Shown one piece after another: positions 1-7,968 of a DNA stretch of 64,000 nucleotides. The notes beneath the pieces were generated by a model. It worked only from the letters and a program-made list of their open reading frames with translations. It was not told the DNA's origin and made no database searches. The translations under genes were made by a program, and so were the position numbers. How positions within the stretch are numbered: position 1 is the stretch's first letter; each line of letters starts with the position of its first letter. The DNA comes from Paenibacillus sp. LHD-38 (lineage in GTDB: Bacteria; Bacillota; Bacilli; Paenibacillales; Paenibacillaceae): the NCBI RefSeq assembly GCF_031157315.1, contig NZ_JAVIFU010000025.1, positions 34,410 through 98,409 of the forward strand, given 5' to 3'.

Positions 1-490
1 GCCAATAAGCGGGTGTATTATAGATGTCGATTGGCTCCATGCCGATTCCTCTAAGCAGGGAATTGACGGTACCAATATCGAAATTCAATAAATTATAAGC
101 AATTGCGCCTACAACGACCCATGAAATGAAATAGGGGAGAAACAAAATGGATTGCGTAATTTTACGGAACCATTTGCCCCCAACCTCAAACAATAGAATC
201 GCGGTAAAAATTTGCAAGATGTTATTTACGATTATAAATGCAATATTATAGAGAGCCGTATTTCTCGTAATTCTCCAAGCGTCCCCCGATTCAAAGAAAA
301 ACCGAAAATTATCCAGCCCGTTCCAAGCGCTTCCAAAAATACCGCCGGCATAATCATAATGCTTGAACGCAATGATTATTCCTGCCATCGGCACATAAGC
401 AAACAGCAGGAAAAACAAAACAGCGGGCGTTAGCATCAGCAGAATCGTGCGGTATTTGTTCAAATCTTTTATAAATCCGTGTCGTTTCAT
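1..490 (-). CDS. LplB/YteP-type sugar ABC transporter permease, N-terminal part (cut by window edge)
   Basis: The reading frame starts at the ATG at 490-488 behind a GAGAGGGAG ribosome binding site and runs off the left edge with no stop, giving about 163 residues. The protein begins MKRHGFIKDLNKYRTILLM and has a first membrane helix followed by the AYVPMAGIIIAFKHYDY stretch typical of the LplB family. Such proteins are inner-membrane permeases for oligosaccharides or sugar acids, usually paired with an LplC-type permease and a binding lipoprotein, which would lie left of the window. The YesN/YesM pair immediately upstream on the same strand probably controls it. Confidence 0.85.
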   Translation of the reverse strand, partial: MKRHGFIKDLNKYRTILLMLTPAVLFFLLFAYVPMAGIIIAFKHYDYAGGIFGSAWNGLDNFRFFFESGDAWRITRNTALYNIAFIIVNNILQIFTAILLFEVGGKWFRKITQSILFLPYFISWVVVGAIAYNLLNFDIGTVNSLLRGIGMEPIDIYNTPAYW

Positions 491-523
491 ATGCGCTCCC
501 TCTCTCATCTCTTGTCTACGTTT

Positions 524-552
524 ATTATAAGAAATAGAAGAGAGCTGCATAA
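524..552 (-). promoter_or_regulatory. Probable promoter of the permease operon
   Basis: On the minus strand a perfect TATAAT (plus-strand attata, 524-529) is preceded 17 bp upstream by TTATGC, a poor -35. It lies about 35 bp ahead of the permease start. A weak -35 fits a promoter that needs an activator such as the AraC-type YesN protein encoded next door. The call is inference from consensus matching only. Confidence 0.4.
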
Positions 553-609
553 TTAGGTTGATCAACTAAAACCAATACTAATTCAACGATTGGCTGTATA
601 AGAGCAAAG

Positions 610-642
610 CAACTGCCCGGTCCTGAGCAGGCCGGGCAGTTG
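610..642 (-). terminator. Hairpin terminator after the YesN-like gene
   Basis: CAACTGCCCGG and CCGGGCAGTTG form a perfect 11-bp stem around an 11-nt loop, 12 bases past the YesN stop codon. The downstream T-tract is short and broken on the minus strand, so termination may be partial and allow some read-through into the permease gene. Confidence 0.6.
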
Positions 643-654
643 TTTATTCCTATT

Positions 655-2229
655 TTAAATTTTATGCTGCTTACGATATTCTCCAGGCGACATGCCCGTT
701 GACAGCTTGAATTGCCGGTTGAAATACACAATATTTTTGTATCCGGCAAGCTCTGCGATCTCATACACCTTTCTAGTCGGATCCTTCAACAATTCGCATA
801 CACGCTTCATGCGCAAATCGATGAGGAAATCGGTAAATAACGTATTCGTTTCAGCCTTGAAGAGCTGCCCTAAGTAGTTGGGAGTGAAGTCGAAATGCGA
901 AGCCACCTCATTCAGCGTGATCTTCTGGTCGAGCCTTTGCTCGACGAATCGTGTAATTTCATCAATAAGCTTGCGTTTCTGCCGCTGCTTCTTCAAATAC
1001 AGCAGTTCAGACAATTCGAAGAATCGTCTTCGCAGCCAGGATAAAATATCATGCACCGTTTCAAATTGAAACAGAATAAAGGGCTGATGCGATTCCCATT
1101 TCAAAATTTCATACAAATGCTCGTTCATTTGCTGAAGATCAGCATGAAGCTTGGAAGTAATCCGAATGATGAGATCATAGATGTCGCTTTTCTGAGTTAG
1201 GGGCTGATCCCCATTAAACAGCTCCAGCAAGCAATCGTCGATCGTAGTAAGGTCGTATTCGAGCATCGCTTGCAGCATCCGGTCAACCGTATCCTCCAAA
1301 TTCAAAGCAATTGCCTGCTTGGGAGACCAAGCCGAAGCATCCTGTATGAGCCTGTTTTTGCCAAACACCCATTTGATGCTTAGCGCGGCTTGGGCTTGCC
1401 GATAGGAGTCATGCAGTTTATTGATCTCTGACGTATATTTACCCGTGCCAATCGTAATGGAGTAGGAGAATTCTTTGTAGAAAGCATCGATCAATTGTTC
1501 TAGTATTGCCTTTATATGCTCTTCCTGAATCGTTGTCAACAGAACGAAATGGTCGTCGTAGCTCGCCATCAATGTTCCCAGGCTTTTCGCTTTCACAAAT
1601 TCTCGGATGAAGATGGTGATGCTTGCGATTAACAATCGCCGTTCCTCTTCCGCCACTTGATTGATTTTCCAGGCCAAATCATCTACTTCGATAATAGCGA
1701 CTGCAGCTCCGCTTTGGAGGATGGGAGCAAGAAAACGGTGAAGATGTGCCTCTACCTGTCCTGGTGTAGGCTCCTTAAACCACCGCAGCAGCAGCTCCTG
1801 ATGCACGAGGCTCAGTGTATCCGAAAGGGAAGAGCGCTGCTTCCAATCCTCCTCGATTTTGTTGCACATAAGATCCAGCATATCATGCAGTTCACGATCC
1901 TCCACAGGTTTAAGAAGATAGCCGGAAGCGTTCAATTGAATCGCTTCTTTCGCATAGCTGAAGTCCTGATGACCGCTTATAAAAACGATATGAACCTGCG
2001 GGTTGATCTCCTTCGCTTTACGCGCGAATTCCATTCCGGACATAATCGGCATTCGTATATCGGAGAGAATAAGATCAACCCGGTGCTGCTCCATAAGCTG
2101 AAGCGCTTCGAAGCCGCTTACCGCAGTTCTCACATTCTGATGCTGCACAGCCTTGTTGCTCACAACACGCCGCCGAAGCCATTCCAAATCAATGGATTCA
2201 TCATCCACCAGTAAGATGCTCACTTCCAT
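655..2229 (-). CDS. YesN-type response regulator with AraC DNA-binding domain
   Basis: This 524-residue cytoplasmic two-component regulator has an N-terminal receiver domain with the acidic pair D9/D10, phosphoacceptor D57 in SDIRMP and K107 in LLKPVE. A long poorly conserved middle region follows, then a C-terminal AraC helix-turn-helix of about 100 residues containing EVASHFDFTPNYLGQLFK and GYKNIVYFNRQFK. The start is supported by GAGAGGAG about 10 bases upstream. It sits 31 bp downstream of its cognate YesM kinase. In this family the pair senses an extracellular carbohydrate-related signal and activates an adjacent sugar transporter, here most likely the permease operon at 490. Confidence 0.93.
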   Translation of the reverse strand: MEVSILLVDDESIDLEWLRRRVVSNKAVQHQNVRTAVSGFEALQLMEQHRVDLILSDIRMPIMSGMEFARKAKEINPQVHIVFISGHQDFSYAKEAIQLNASGYLLKPVEDRELHDMLDLMCNKIEEDWKQRSSLSDTLSLVHQELLLRWFKEPTPGQVEAHLHRFLAPILQSGAAVAIIEVDDLAWKINQVAEEERRLLIASITIFIREFVKAKSLGTLMASYDDHFVLLTTIQEEHIKAILEQLIDAFYKEFSYSITIGTGKYTSEINKLHDSYRQAQAALSIKWVFGKNRLIQDASAWSPKQAIALNLEDTVDRMLQAMLEYDLTTIDDCLLELFNGDQPLTQKSDIYDLIIRITSKLHADLQQMNEHLYEILKWESHQPFILFQFETVHDILSWLRRRFFELSELLYLKKQRQKRKLIDEITRFVEQRLDQKITLNEVASHFDFTPNYLGQLFKAETNTLFTDFLIDLRMKRVCELLKDPTRKVYEIAELAGYKNIVYFNRQFKLSTGMSPGEYRKQHKI

Positions 2230-2260
2230 AATCTTCTGCTCCTCTCATCGTTGTCTGAGA

Positions 2261-4015
2261 TCAGGCGTTGATATCGCCATCTTCTTTTATTTCTGAATTA
2301 GCCATTGGAAGAATAATTTGCACGGTCGTCCCTGCTCCGTAGTGGCTTCCGATTCGAATGCCGAAGTCGTTGCCGTACCGGAGCTTAATCCTCTCCTCTA
2401 CGTTTTTGAGTCCGTATTTATCCGATTGGTTGTCCGGCTGCAGCGTATTCGATTGCATTTTCTTAAGGGTATCCGGTCTCATTCCGATACCGTTATCGAT
2501 GACTTTTAACTCAATATGGTCGCCCAGCCGTTTCCCGGTAATTCGAATGGCAATGGATTTGCCGAACCACGAATGCTTGAATATATTCTCGACAAATGGC
2601 TGCAGAATCAGCTTAATGATCGGCGTTTGCAGAATGTCGGGCTCGATATCGAAATAGACCTTGAACGTGTCTGCATACTTGACCCGCTGAATATCGAGGT
2701 AGGCTTCAATCTGTTCAAGCTCCTTCTCTAATGAGATATAGACATTGCCGCCATTTAAGGTGAGCCGGTAGAACTTGGACAATCCTTGAACCATTTGCGT
2801 GACCTTCTGAACCTCACCGAGATTGGCAAGACTGCCGATTGTAGACAAGGTATTATATAAAAAATGAGGGCTGATCTGTGCCTGAAGCACATCAAGCTCT
2901 GCCTGTTTCTTCTGAATGCCCTGCACATACTCATTTTTGATCAATTCCTGAATGCTCGTGGCCATCTGGTTAAACGAATCGGCAATATGGACAAATTCAT
3001 CATTGCCCGTGAACGCGATCCGTTTATGAAAGTTTCCTTCCTGAAAGGAACGGACCAGCGTTACGATTCGCTTCATTTTTTTGCCGGAGAGCCTTGCAAC
3101 GATAAAGCCGATAAAAGCCATGACCAAAAAGCTAATCGTACAGACGGTGCCGATCACCTTTTGCATTCTGCTGGCATCTTTGTTCAAATAAGCATGGGGT
3201 ACCAGAGATTCGATAATGAAAGGTGTGCCGCTAATTTGTTCTGTGATGCTGAGCTCGCTGCTTTGCTTCGAATGCGTGTCTGCCCGGCCCCTTGTGTATA
3301 GGGTTGCACCTGTCGTCGTATCGACTAACCGCAAGCTGATGCCTTGATCAATCGGAAACGTATCGAAGTTGCCAAAAAGCTCGTCGAACCTTGCTGTAAC
3401 GCGGATATAGCCAATCACAGACGCCAGGCCGCTGGAGGAAACCAGCTTGCGGAAATGAGAAATATGATCCAGCTTCTTGTCTGTATCAAGTTGAAGCCAC
3501 AGATTATCCTGATTCATGGCTTGAATCGATTTGAACCAATCCGTGTTTTGGATGCTGCTGGCAGGAAGGACGTAATAGTCCCTTCTGGTAATCTCCTTTT
3601 CCATATTGTCGCCTTGAACCTCGTACATTTTTTCATTCACGGTGTAGAGGACGAGACGGATGTTGTTGCCGTACAGCTGAAGAGGCGCTTTCATTTGAGG
3701 AATGATGTCATCTCTCATTTTGAGCATGACCTCAAGAGGGTCTCCCGTATTCTGAAGCGCGTTCTGAAAGGTAAGGCTGGTGAACAAGGTACTCGACATT
3801 CGGTTGATTTCATCCATTTGATATTCGATATTATTGCTTGTCTGCTTCATAGCTGTCCGAATATTCGTTTCCGCCATCTCTGTTCGGGACTGAATGAGCA
3901 TCGTGTACGAAATATAGCCAATGAGCAAGTCAGTCAGCAGAACAAGCAGAAGGTAAGGGATCATCATTTTGTAGGTGAACGGGATATAGAGCCTTCCTAG
4001 TCTGAAGCGTCGCAT
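2261..4015 (-). CDS. YesM-type sensor histidine kinase
   Basis: The ATG at 4015 (MRRFRLGRLYIPFTYKMM) is preferred because GGAAG lies just upstream; the frame also opens at a GTG at 4090 without a good ribosome site. The 584-residue protein has an N-terminal membrane helix, an extracellular sensor of about 240 residues, a second helix, a HAMP segment (EGNFHKRIAFTGNDEFVHIADSF), the His_kinase signature QISPHFLYNTL carrying the phosphorylated histidine, and a C-terminal ATPase with DNGIGM and YGLKNVEERI. It should phosphorylate the YesN protein encoded 31 bp downstream. The ligand cannot be read from sequence. Confidence 0.93.
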   Translation of the reverse strand: MRRFRLGRLYIPFTYKMMIPYLLLVLLTDLLIGYISYTMLIQSRTEMAETNIRTAMKQTSNNIEYQMDEINRMSSTLFTSLTFQNALQNTGDPLEVMLKMRDDIIPQMKAPLQLYGNNIRLVLYTVNEKMYEVQGDNMEKEITRRDYYVLPASSIQNTDWFKSIQAMNQDNLWLQLDTDKKLDHISHFRKLVSSSGLASVIGYIRVTARFDELFGNFDTFPIDQGISLRLVDTTTGATLYTRGRADTHSKQSSELSITEQISGTPFIIESLVPHAYLNKDASRMQKVIGTVCTISFLVMAFIGFIVARLSGKKMKRIVTLVRSFQEGNFHKRIAFTGNDEFVHIADSFNQMATSIQELIKNEYVQGIQKKQAELDVLQAQISPHFLYNTLSTIGSLANLGEVQKVTQMVQGLSKFYRLTLNGGNVYISLEKELEQIEAYLDIQRVKYADTFKVYFDIEPDILQTPIIKLILQPFVENIFKHSWFGKSIAIRITGKRLGDHIELKVIDNGIGMRPDTLKKMQSNTLQPDNQSDKYGLKNVEERIKLRYGNDFGIRIGSHYGAGTTVQIILPMANSEIKEDGDINA

Positions 4016-4111
4016 AGGACTTCCACTCTCCGGGCAATTTATTTTTATTAAATATACAGGATTAAAAAGCCGAAGTATATTGGATAACACAAACTGGTAC
4101 CCCTACAGGTA

Positions 4112-4149
4112 CAAAAAAAGATGACTCCTGTTCAGTACAGGAATCATCT
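4112..4149 (-). terminator. Rho-independent terminator of the isomerase gene
   Basis: AGATGA-TCCTG and CAGGA-TCATCT arms (4119-4130 and 4138-4149) with one internal mismatch are followed on the minus strand by seven T residues. It ends the transcript of the gene at 4187-5011 and separates it from the YesM/YesN operon. Confidence 0.75.
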
Positions 4150-4186
4150 CTTACGTGCTTATTTAACCGCTTTATTAATTCAAGCT

Positions 4187-5011
4187 TTACACACGTCCAC
4201 GAATGGCATCAATATACGCTTTCGACTGCGCCATTTGATGCTCCTTCGCTTCCTCCATGATAATGTGCACATGTGGCTTGTATTGATTGAGAAGCTTCAT
4301 ATAAAGCTCGTAATTCATGTCGCCGAGGCCTGCTGTCGTCGTCCCCAGCTCGCCATTCTCAAGCAAATAACGGTCCTTCGCGTGAGCCGCAATGATCCGG
4401 TCGCCGAGCAGCTCGAATGCCTCTGCGATCACCTGGTCCTGCTTAGCAAAATTAGCAGCCGTCAGCAGGTTGCCGGGATCAATGACAACCCCGATGTTGG
4501 AGGAAGGAACCTCCTCCAGCATTCGCGCAAGTTCGGGAGCCGTACCGACCAAATGGCTGTTTGCTGCCTCCAGCCCGACAAAGACGCCCCATTTCTCTGC
4601 TTCCTCGGTGAGTTCCTCAAGCGTTGCTTTCATTATGGACCAGTCTCGGTCGGTGTAGTCTCCGCCTTCATTACGGCCGGTTTCCGCTGCCACCATAGGT
4701 GCCCCGAAAAACCTCGCATAGCGCAGAAGCTCTTTAAAGCGGTTCACGTTAGCGCGGCGCAGCTCCTCGTCCCGTTCAAACAAATGAACGTAGCAGCCGA
4801 GCACTGAAATCGAAACGCCATGCTTATCGAATTGTTCGCCGATCGCATTCGCCAGTCCCGGGCTTAGGTTGCCCGGCTTGCTGAAATCGACATCGCTGAT
4901 AGCCTTCCACAAAGCGAGCTGCACATGGCTAAAGCCGCTCCCCGCTACTTTTGGCGCAAGTTCTCGGTAAGGCAGGCTTCCGAATAAATGGGCAAGAACA
5001 CCGACTGACAT
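4187..5011 (-). CDS. Sugar phosphate isomerase/epimerase-like TIM-barrel protein
   Basis: The 274-residue protein belongs to the AP-endonuclease-2 / xylose-isomerase-like TIM barrel superfamily. Visible markers are strand-end motifs VGLEAAN, VVIDPGN, IIAAHAKD and a C-terminal HIIMEE, which supply the acidic and histidine metal ligands usual in this fold. Members isomerise or epimerise sugars, inositols or keto-sugars in the cytoplasm. The exact substrate cannot be assigned. The start is fixed by AAGGAGA eight bases upstream. It lies 18 bp downstream of the yidC-like gene on the same strand and could be co-transcribed with it, an odd pairing that may be accidental. Confidence 0.8.
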   Translation of the reverse strand: MSVGVLAHLFGSLPYRELAPKVAGSGFSHVQLALWKAISDVDFSKPGNLSPGLANAIGEQFDKHGVSISVLGCYVHLFERDEELRRANVNRFKELLRYARFFGAPMVAAETGRNEGGDYTDRDWSIMKATLEELTEEAEKWGVFVGLEAANSHLVGTAPELARMLEEVPSSNIGVVIDPGNLLTAANFAKQDQVIAEAFELLGDRIIAAHAKDRYLLENGELGTTTAGLGDMNYELYMKLLNQYKPHVHIIMEEAKEHQMAQSKAYIDAIRGRV

Positions 5012-5029
5012 CTGATCGTCTCCTTCATA

Positions 5030-5854
5030 TTAGACGCTGCCCTCCAGTGCGACCTCCACCTTAGGCGCGTACATTTTTTTGGCTAGATAGGATTGCGCAA
5101 TCATGAATACACCGCCTGTTACCCAGTACAACGAGATAGCGGCAGGTGCCGAAAGAGCGAAAACGCCCATTAGAATCGGGGACAAATAACCCATGAAAGC
5201 AAGCTGCTTTTGCTGTGCCGCATTTGCGTTCGGCTGCGTCGTTTGCGATACCTTGAACTGTACAAAATAAACGATCGCAGCGACAATCGGAAGCACGATA
5301 TCCGGCGAGCCAAGCTTAAACCAAAGGAAGGAATGGTCCGCCAGCTCCGGTGTCAGCTTGATGGCCGAGTATAAGCCCATCAGTATCGGCATTTGGATGA
5401 GCATCGGCAAACAGCCTATAGCAAGCGGATTCACTTGATGCTTCTGGTACAGCTGCATCGTTTCCTGCTGAAGCTTCTGCTTGGAAGCTGCATCCGATTT
5501 ATTCTTGTATTTGTCTTGAAGCTGTTTAAGCTCTGGCTGAAGCGCCGCCATCTTTGTTTTCATTTGATTTTGGGAACGGTATTGACGCATCATGAGCGGA
5601 AGCAGCACAAGCCGGATAATGAGCGTAATGCCAATAATCGCAAAACCGTAATTACCGCCAAACATATCCGCTAAATATTGAAGCGTTGCGGAAAGCGGAT
5701 AAATAATATAATGATTGAATAAACCGGGCGTATCCCCATCGATCGTACCGCTGGCCGTGCTGCAGCCGCTTACCAAAAGCAAGCCTGCCAGCATCATGCC
5801 GATTATGAATAGTCGGCCATATTTTAAAGAAGGGAATACATTGTTCGTTTCCAT
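5030..5854 (-). CDS. yidC: YidC/Oxa1-family membrane protein insertase (lipoprotein form)
   Basis: Translation most likely starts at the ATG at 5854, six bases after GAGGAGG, giving 274 residues. The N-terminus is a lipoprotein signal with lipobox LVSGC (C31). The Oxa1 core follows with five membrane segments, including the hydrophilic-groove arginine R81 in ITLIIRLVLLPL, a basic cytoplasmic loop, PMLIQMPILMGLY and AAISLYWVTGG. It inserts membrane proteins alone or with SecYEG. It is not next to rnpA/rpmH/jag, so it is probably a second YidC paralogue, as B. subtilis YidC2 (YqjG) is to SpoIIIJ. Its ribosome site is locked in a hairpin overlapping the upstream ORF. Confidence 0.93.
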   Translation of the reverse strand: METNNVFPSLKYGRLFIIGMMLAGLLLVSGCSTASGTIDGDTPGLFNHYIIYPLSATLQYLADMFGGNYGFAIIGITLIIRLVLLPLMMRQYRSQNQMKTKMAALQPELKQLQDKYKNKSDAASKQKLQQETMQLYQKHQVNPLAIGCLPMLIQMPILMGLYSAIKLTPELADHSFLWFKLGSPDIVLPIVAAIVYFVQFKVSQTTQPNANAAQQKQLAFMGYLSPILMGVFALSAPAAISLYWVTGGVFMIAQSYLAKKMYAPKVEVALEGSV

Positions 5855-6156
5855 AAAAATCCTCCTCGTTTGTTTAAAAATGGCGCAACAAACGAGGCGT
5901 TGCAATCTGCTATGTCGTCATCGGGCGATTCCTTCCGCTTTACCTTCCTGGCCAGCCAATGATGCAGCGGCACGGTACGAATGAGCACTTGAGGCATCGC
6001 AATGTACAAAACTTTTACAACTTGGTCCCGCTCCCAGTACTCGTATGCCCCCGAATGCAAATGCGAAGCATAGGCAAAAGCTAAGGAACAAAGAAGGCTG
6101 ATGGAAATGAGATACGGTATGACGTCATGCAGTTCAAACTCGAACAATGTATTCAC
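5824..6156 (-). CDS. Putative MifM-like translation-arrest sensor peptide upstream of yidC
   Basis: The 110-residue frame opens at GTG 6156; a TTG three codons later has better spacing from GGGGGTG. It overlaps the first 31 bp of yidC. Residues 12-31 form one hydrophobic membrane segment. R60 and then WLARKVKRK (67-75) followed by SPDDD (77-81) and D84 resemble, in order and spacing, the MifM arrest region as I recall it (R69, I70, W73, I74, an RKV run, an SP pair and the acidic 86-89 block). The codons just after this block (A87-V90) form the 5' arm of the hairpin that hides the yidC ribosome site. Similarity is read by eye, so the homology is inferred. Confidence 0.7.
   Translation of the reverse strand: MNTLFEFELHDVIPYLISISLLCSLAFAYASHLHSGAYEYWERDQVVKVLYIAMPQVLIRTVPLHHWLARKVKRKESPDDDIADCNASFVAPFLNKRGGFLWKRTMYSLL
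5861..5897 (-). promoter_or_regulatory. Hairpin sequestering the yidC Shine-Dalgarno
   Basis: On the mRNA, CCTCGTTTGTT (plus 5887-5897) pairs perfectly over 11 bp with AACAAACGAGG (plus 5864-5874) across a 12-nt loop. The 3' arm contains the first GAGG of the yidC GAGGAGG site. The 5' arm lies in codons 87-90 of the upstream ORF. A ribosome paused on the acidic cluster at codons 79-84 would reach into this arm and open the stem, exposing the site, as in the B. subtilis mifM-yidC2 mechanism. Confidence 0.8.
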
Positions 6157-6163
6157 CCCCTTT

Positions 6164-6196
6164 CATTAACTCGTCATTAACTCGTCATTAACTCGT
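6164..6196 (-). repeat. Three tandem 11-bp repeats in the leader of the MifM-like ORF
   Basis: The plus-strand unit CATTAACTCGT is repeated three times without error, eight bases upstream of the ORF start. On the transcript this reads ACGAGTTAATG three times. Each ATG is followed by ACG AGT TAA, giving minimal three-codon reading frames joined by overlapping stop-starts (TAATG). Confidence 0.8.
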
Positions 6197-6226
6197 TTCT
6201 TCCTATACGACTTGCTCAAATAACCG

Positions 6227-6254
6227 TTTCACCCGGAATGGATTCCGGGTGAAA
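6227..6254. promoter_or_regulatory. Perfect 13-bp inverted repeat between divergent genes
   Basis: TTTCACCCGGAAT and ATTCCGGGTGAAA flank a 2-bp centre. Neither strand has a following T-tract, so it is not a standard terminator. It lies between the likely start of the yidC leader transcript (near 6270) and the ORF. It is either an operator or a stable leader hairpin. Confidence 0.5.
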
Positions 6255-6277
6255 AATAGATTTCATTCTATCTGGAT

Positions 6278-6286
6278 ATTATAACA
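6278..6286 (-). promoter_or_regulatory. Extended -10 promoter of the MifM-like/yidC operon
   Basis: The minus strand reads TGTTATAAT, an extended -10 element with a perfect TATAAT. No good -35 is visible at 16-18 bp. Transcription would start near 6270, leaving a leader of about 115 bases containing the 13-bp inverted repeat and the 11-bp tandem repeats. Assigned from consensus only. Confidence 0.45.
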
Positions 6287-6351
6287 GTAAATCTGATCCA
6301 ATTACGACAGCTGAAATCACGAAAATGTTACAAATCCGTTCTTCTTGGTTA

Positions 6352-6381
6352 TTTACAAATGAACAGTGAACACCATATAAT
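6352..6381 (+). promoter_or_regulatory. Promoter of the amino-acid ABC transporter operon
   Basis: TTTACA (6352-6357) and TATAAT (6376-6381) are 18 bp apart, a good sigma-A match, 81 bp ahead of the start at 6463. The rest of the 306-bp divergent gap (6157-6462) holds the features listed for the opposite strand. Confidence 0.6.
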
Positions 6382-6462
6382 TTTTAAGTTGCAAATGCAG
6401 ACAACTATATTACGCTGCAACCTATCCATAGTCTAGAGATCAACTTAGGGAAAGAGGACAAC

Positions 6463-7968
6463 ATGAATCGAAAAAGACTCAAAATCATTTACCTATCGCT
6501 CATTACCTTTACGGTTCTGCTTGTTGCACTTGGACAAGCCTTTCCGATGGGAAAACAAAGCTCTTATTCCGTAAGCGCAGAAAGCGCGGCTAATGCCCCC
6601 GCTTCCGGCCAGAAAAAAAAGCTCGTCATGGGTACGTCCGCCGATTACCCGCCCTACGAAAGCGTAGATGCCAAGGGCAGCGGCGAGATCGTCGGCTTAG
6701 ATATCGATGTAGCCAAGTATATCACCAGCCAGCTCGGCTATGAACTGGAAATCGCGAACATGGATTTCAATGGACTTATCGCTGCGCTCCAAACAGGCCG
6801 CGTTGACTTCGTAATGTCCGCAATGTCCGCTACAGATGAGCGGAAGCAGAGCATTGATTTTTCCGACACCTATTACGCAGCCCGCAATACCATCGTATCT
6901 AAGAAAGGAACGCCGCTCGAGACGGAAGCATCACTTTCAGGGAAAAGGGTCGGGACTCAGCTTGGCTCCACCCAGGATCTTTATGCTGCCACGATCGAAG
7001 GCGCCGTTCTTAAGAAGCTCAATAAAATCCCTGATCTTATTCAGGAGCTGAACTCCGGCCGCATCGATGCAGCCATTGTCGAAGATGCCGTGGCGGTGGA
7101 AATGACGGGCTCTAATCCAGAGCTAGTGATGAACTTCCTGCCTGCCGAGTCCGCGGACAACGGCTATGCGATTGCCTTTCCTAAGCAATCCCCCATCGTA
7201 GCTGAATTTAACGGTGTTCTCGCAGAAATGAAGGACAACGGCAAGCTTGATGAAATCGTCCAACAATGGTTTGCCGAGGAGGAGAATGAGTCCCGTTCGC
7301 TGCTTGGCTTAAATATTGATTTTAGTACGCTCAATGGCTATATCCCTTACATTTTGAAAGGCGTTTATGTCACACTACTCTTCACGCTCGTCTCCGCCTT
7401 GTTCGGACTCGTGTGGGGAACCATTTTGTCGCTGTTCAAAATTTCCGGCATCAAGCCGCTTGAGTGGTTCGCAACCGCCTATACATCCGTATTCCGGGGT
7501 ACGCCGCTGCTGGTTCAGCTCACCATTATTTATTACGCGACCCCGCAATTGTTCAATTATGATATTCCTGCGCTAATGGCGGCCGGGCTGGCGTTTGGTC
7601 TCAACTCCGCCGCTTATTTGTCTGAGACGATTCGCGGCGGCATCATGGCTGTCGACAAGGGCCAACGGGAAGCGGCCATTGCGCTCGGCGTTCCATATCG
7701 GAAGATGATGATTCGCATTATTTTCCCTCAGGCGCTCCGTACGATTTTGCCGGCGCTCGTGAACGAATGCGTCGCTTTGCTGAAGGAATCGTCGCTTGTA
7801 TCGGTCATCGGGGTATCCGATTTGATGCGCCGCGCAGACGTTGTCCGCTCGGACACCTTCCGGTCCATCGAAGTTTTATTATTTATAGCCGCTATTTATT
7901 ACGTGCTCGTGCTCATCTTAACCTCGTTTGCCCGTATGCTTGAAAGGAGGCTGCGCCGCAGTGATTAA
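6463..7968 (+). CDS. Polar amino-acid ABC transporter, fused substrate-binding protein and permease
   Basis: One 501-residue chain combines two parts. Residues 1-43 form a signal/anchor, 45-275 a family-3 binding domain (GTSADYPPYES, IVGLDIDVAKYI, DFVMSAMSATDERKQSIDFS), and about 290-495 a HisM/GlnP-type permease with FRGTPLLVQ, LNSAAYLSETIRGGI and the EAA loop GQREAAIALGVPYRKMMIRIIFPQALR. It imports a polar or basic amino acid or a related compound. It is preceded by GGGAAAGAGG and overlaps its ATPase gene by 8 bp. Fused binding-permease chains are known in Bacillota and let the receptor stay tethered to the membrane. Confidence 0.92.
   Translation: MNRKRLKIIYLSLITFTVLLVALGQAFPMGKQSSYSVSAESAANAPASGQKKKLVMGTSADYPPYESVDAKGSGEIVGLDIDVAKYITSQLGYELEIANMDFNGLIAALQTGRVDFVMSAMSATDERKQSIDFSDTYYAARNTIVSKKGTPLETEASLSGKRVGTQLGSTQDLYAATIEGAVLKKLNKIPDLIQELNSGRIDAAIVEDAVAVEMTGSNPELVMNFLPAESADNGYAIAFPKQSPIVAEFNGVLAEMKDNGKLDEIVQQWFAEEENESRSLLGLNIDFSTLNGYIPYILKGVYVTLLFTLVSALFGLVWGTILSLFKISGIKPLEWFATAYTSVFRGTPLLVQLTIIYYATPQLFNYDIPALMAAGLAFGLNSAAYLSETIRGGIMAVDKGQREAAIALGVPYRKMMIRIIFPQALRTILPALVNECVALLKESSLVSVIGVSDLMRRADVVRSDTFRSIEVLLFIAAIYYVLVLILTSFARMLERRLRRSD

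Noticed and set aside
6164..6196. Tandem repeats as a CRISPR-like or VNTR coding array
   Set aside because: Only three 11-bp units with no spacers; better explained as leader repeats.
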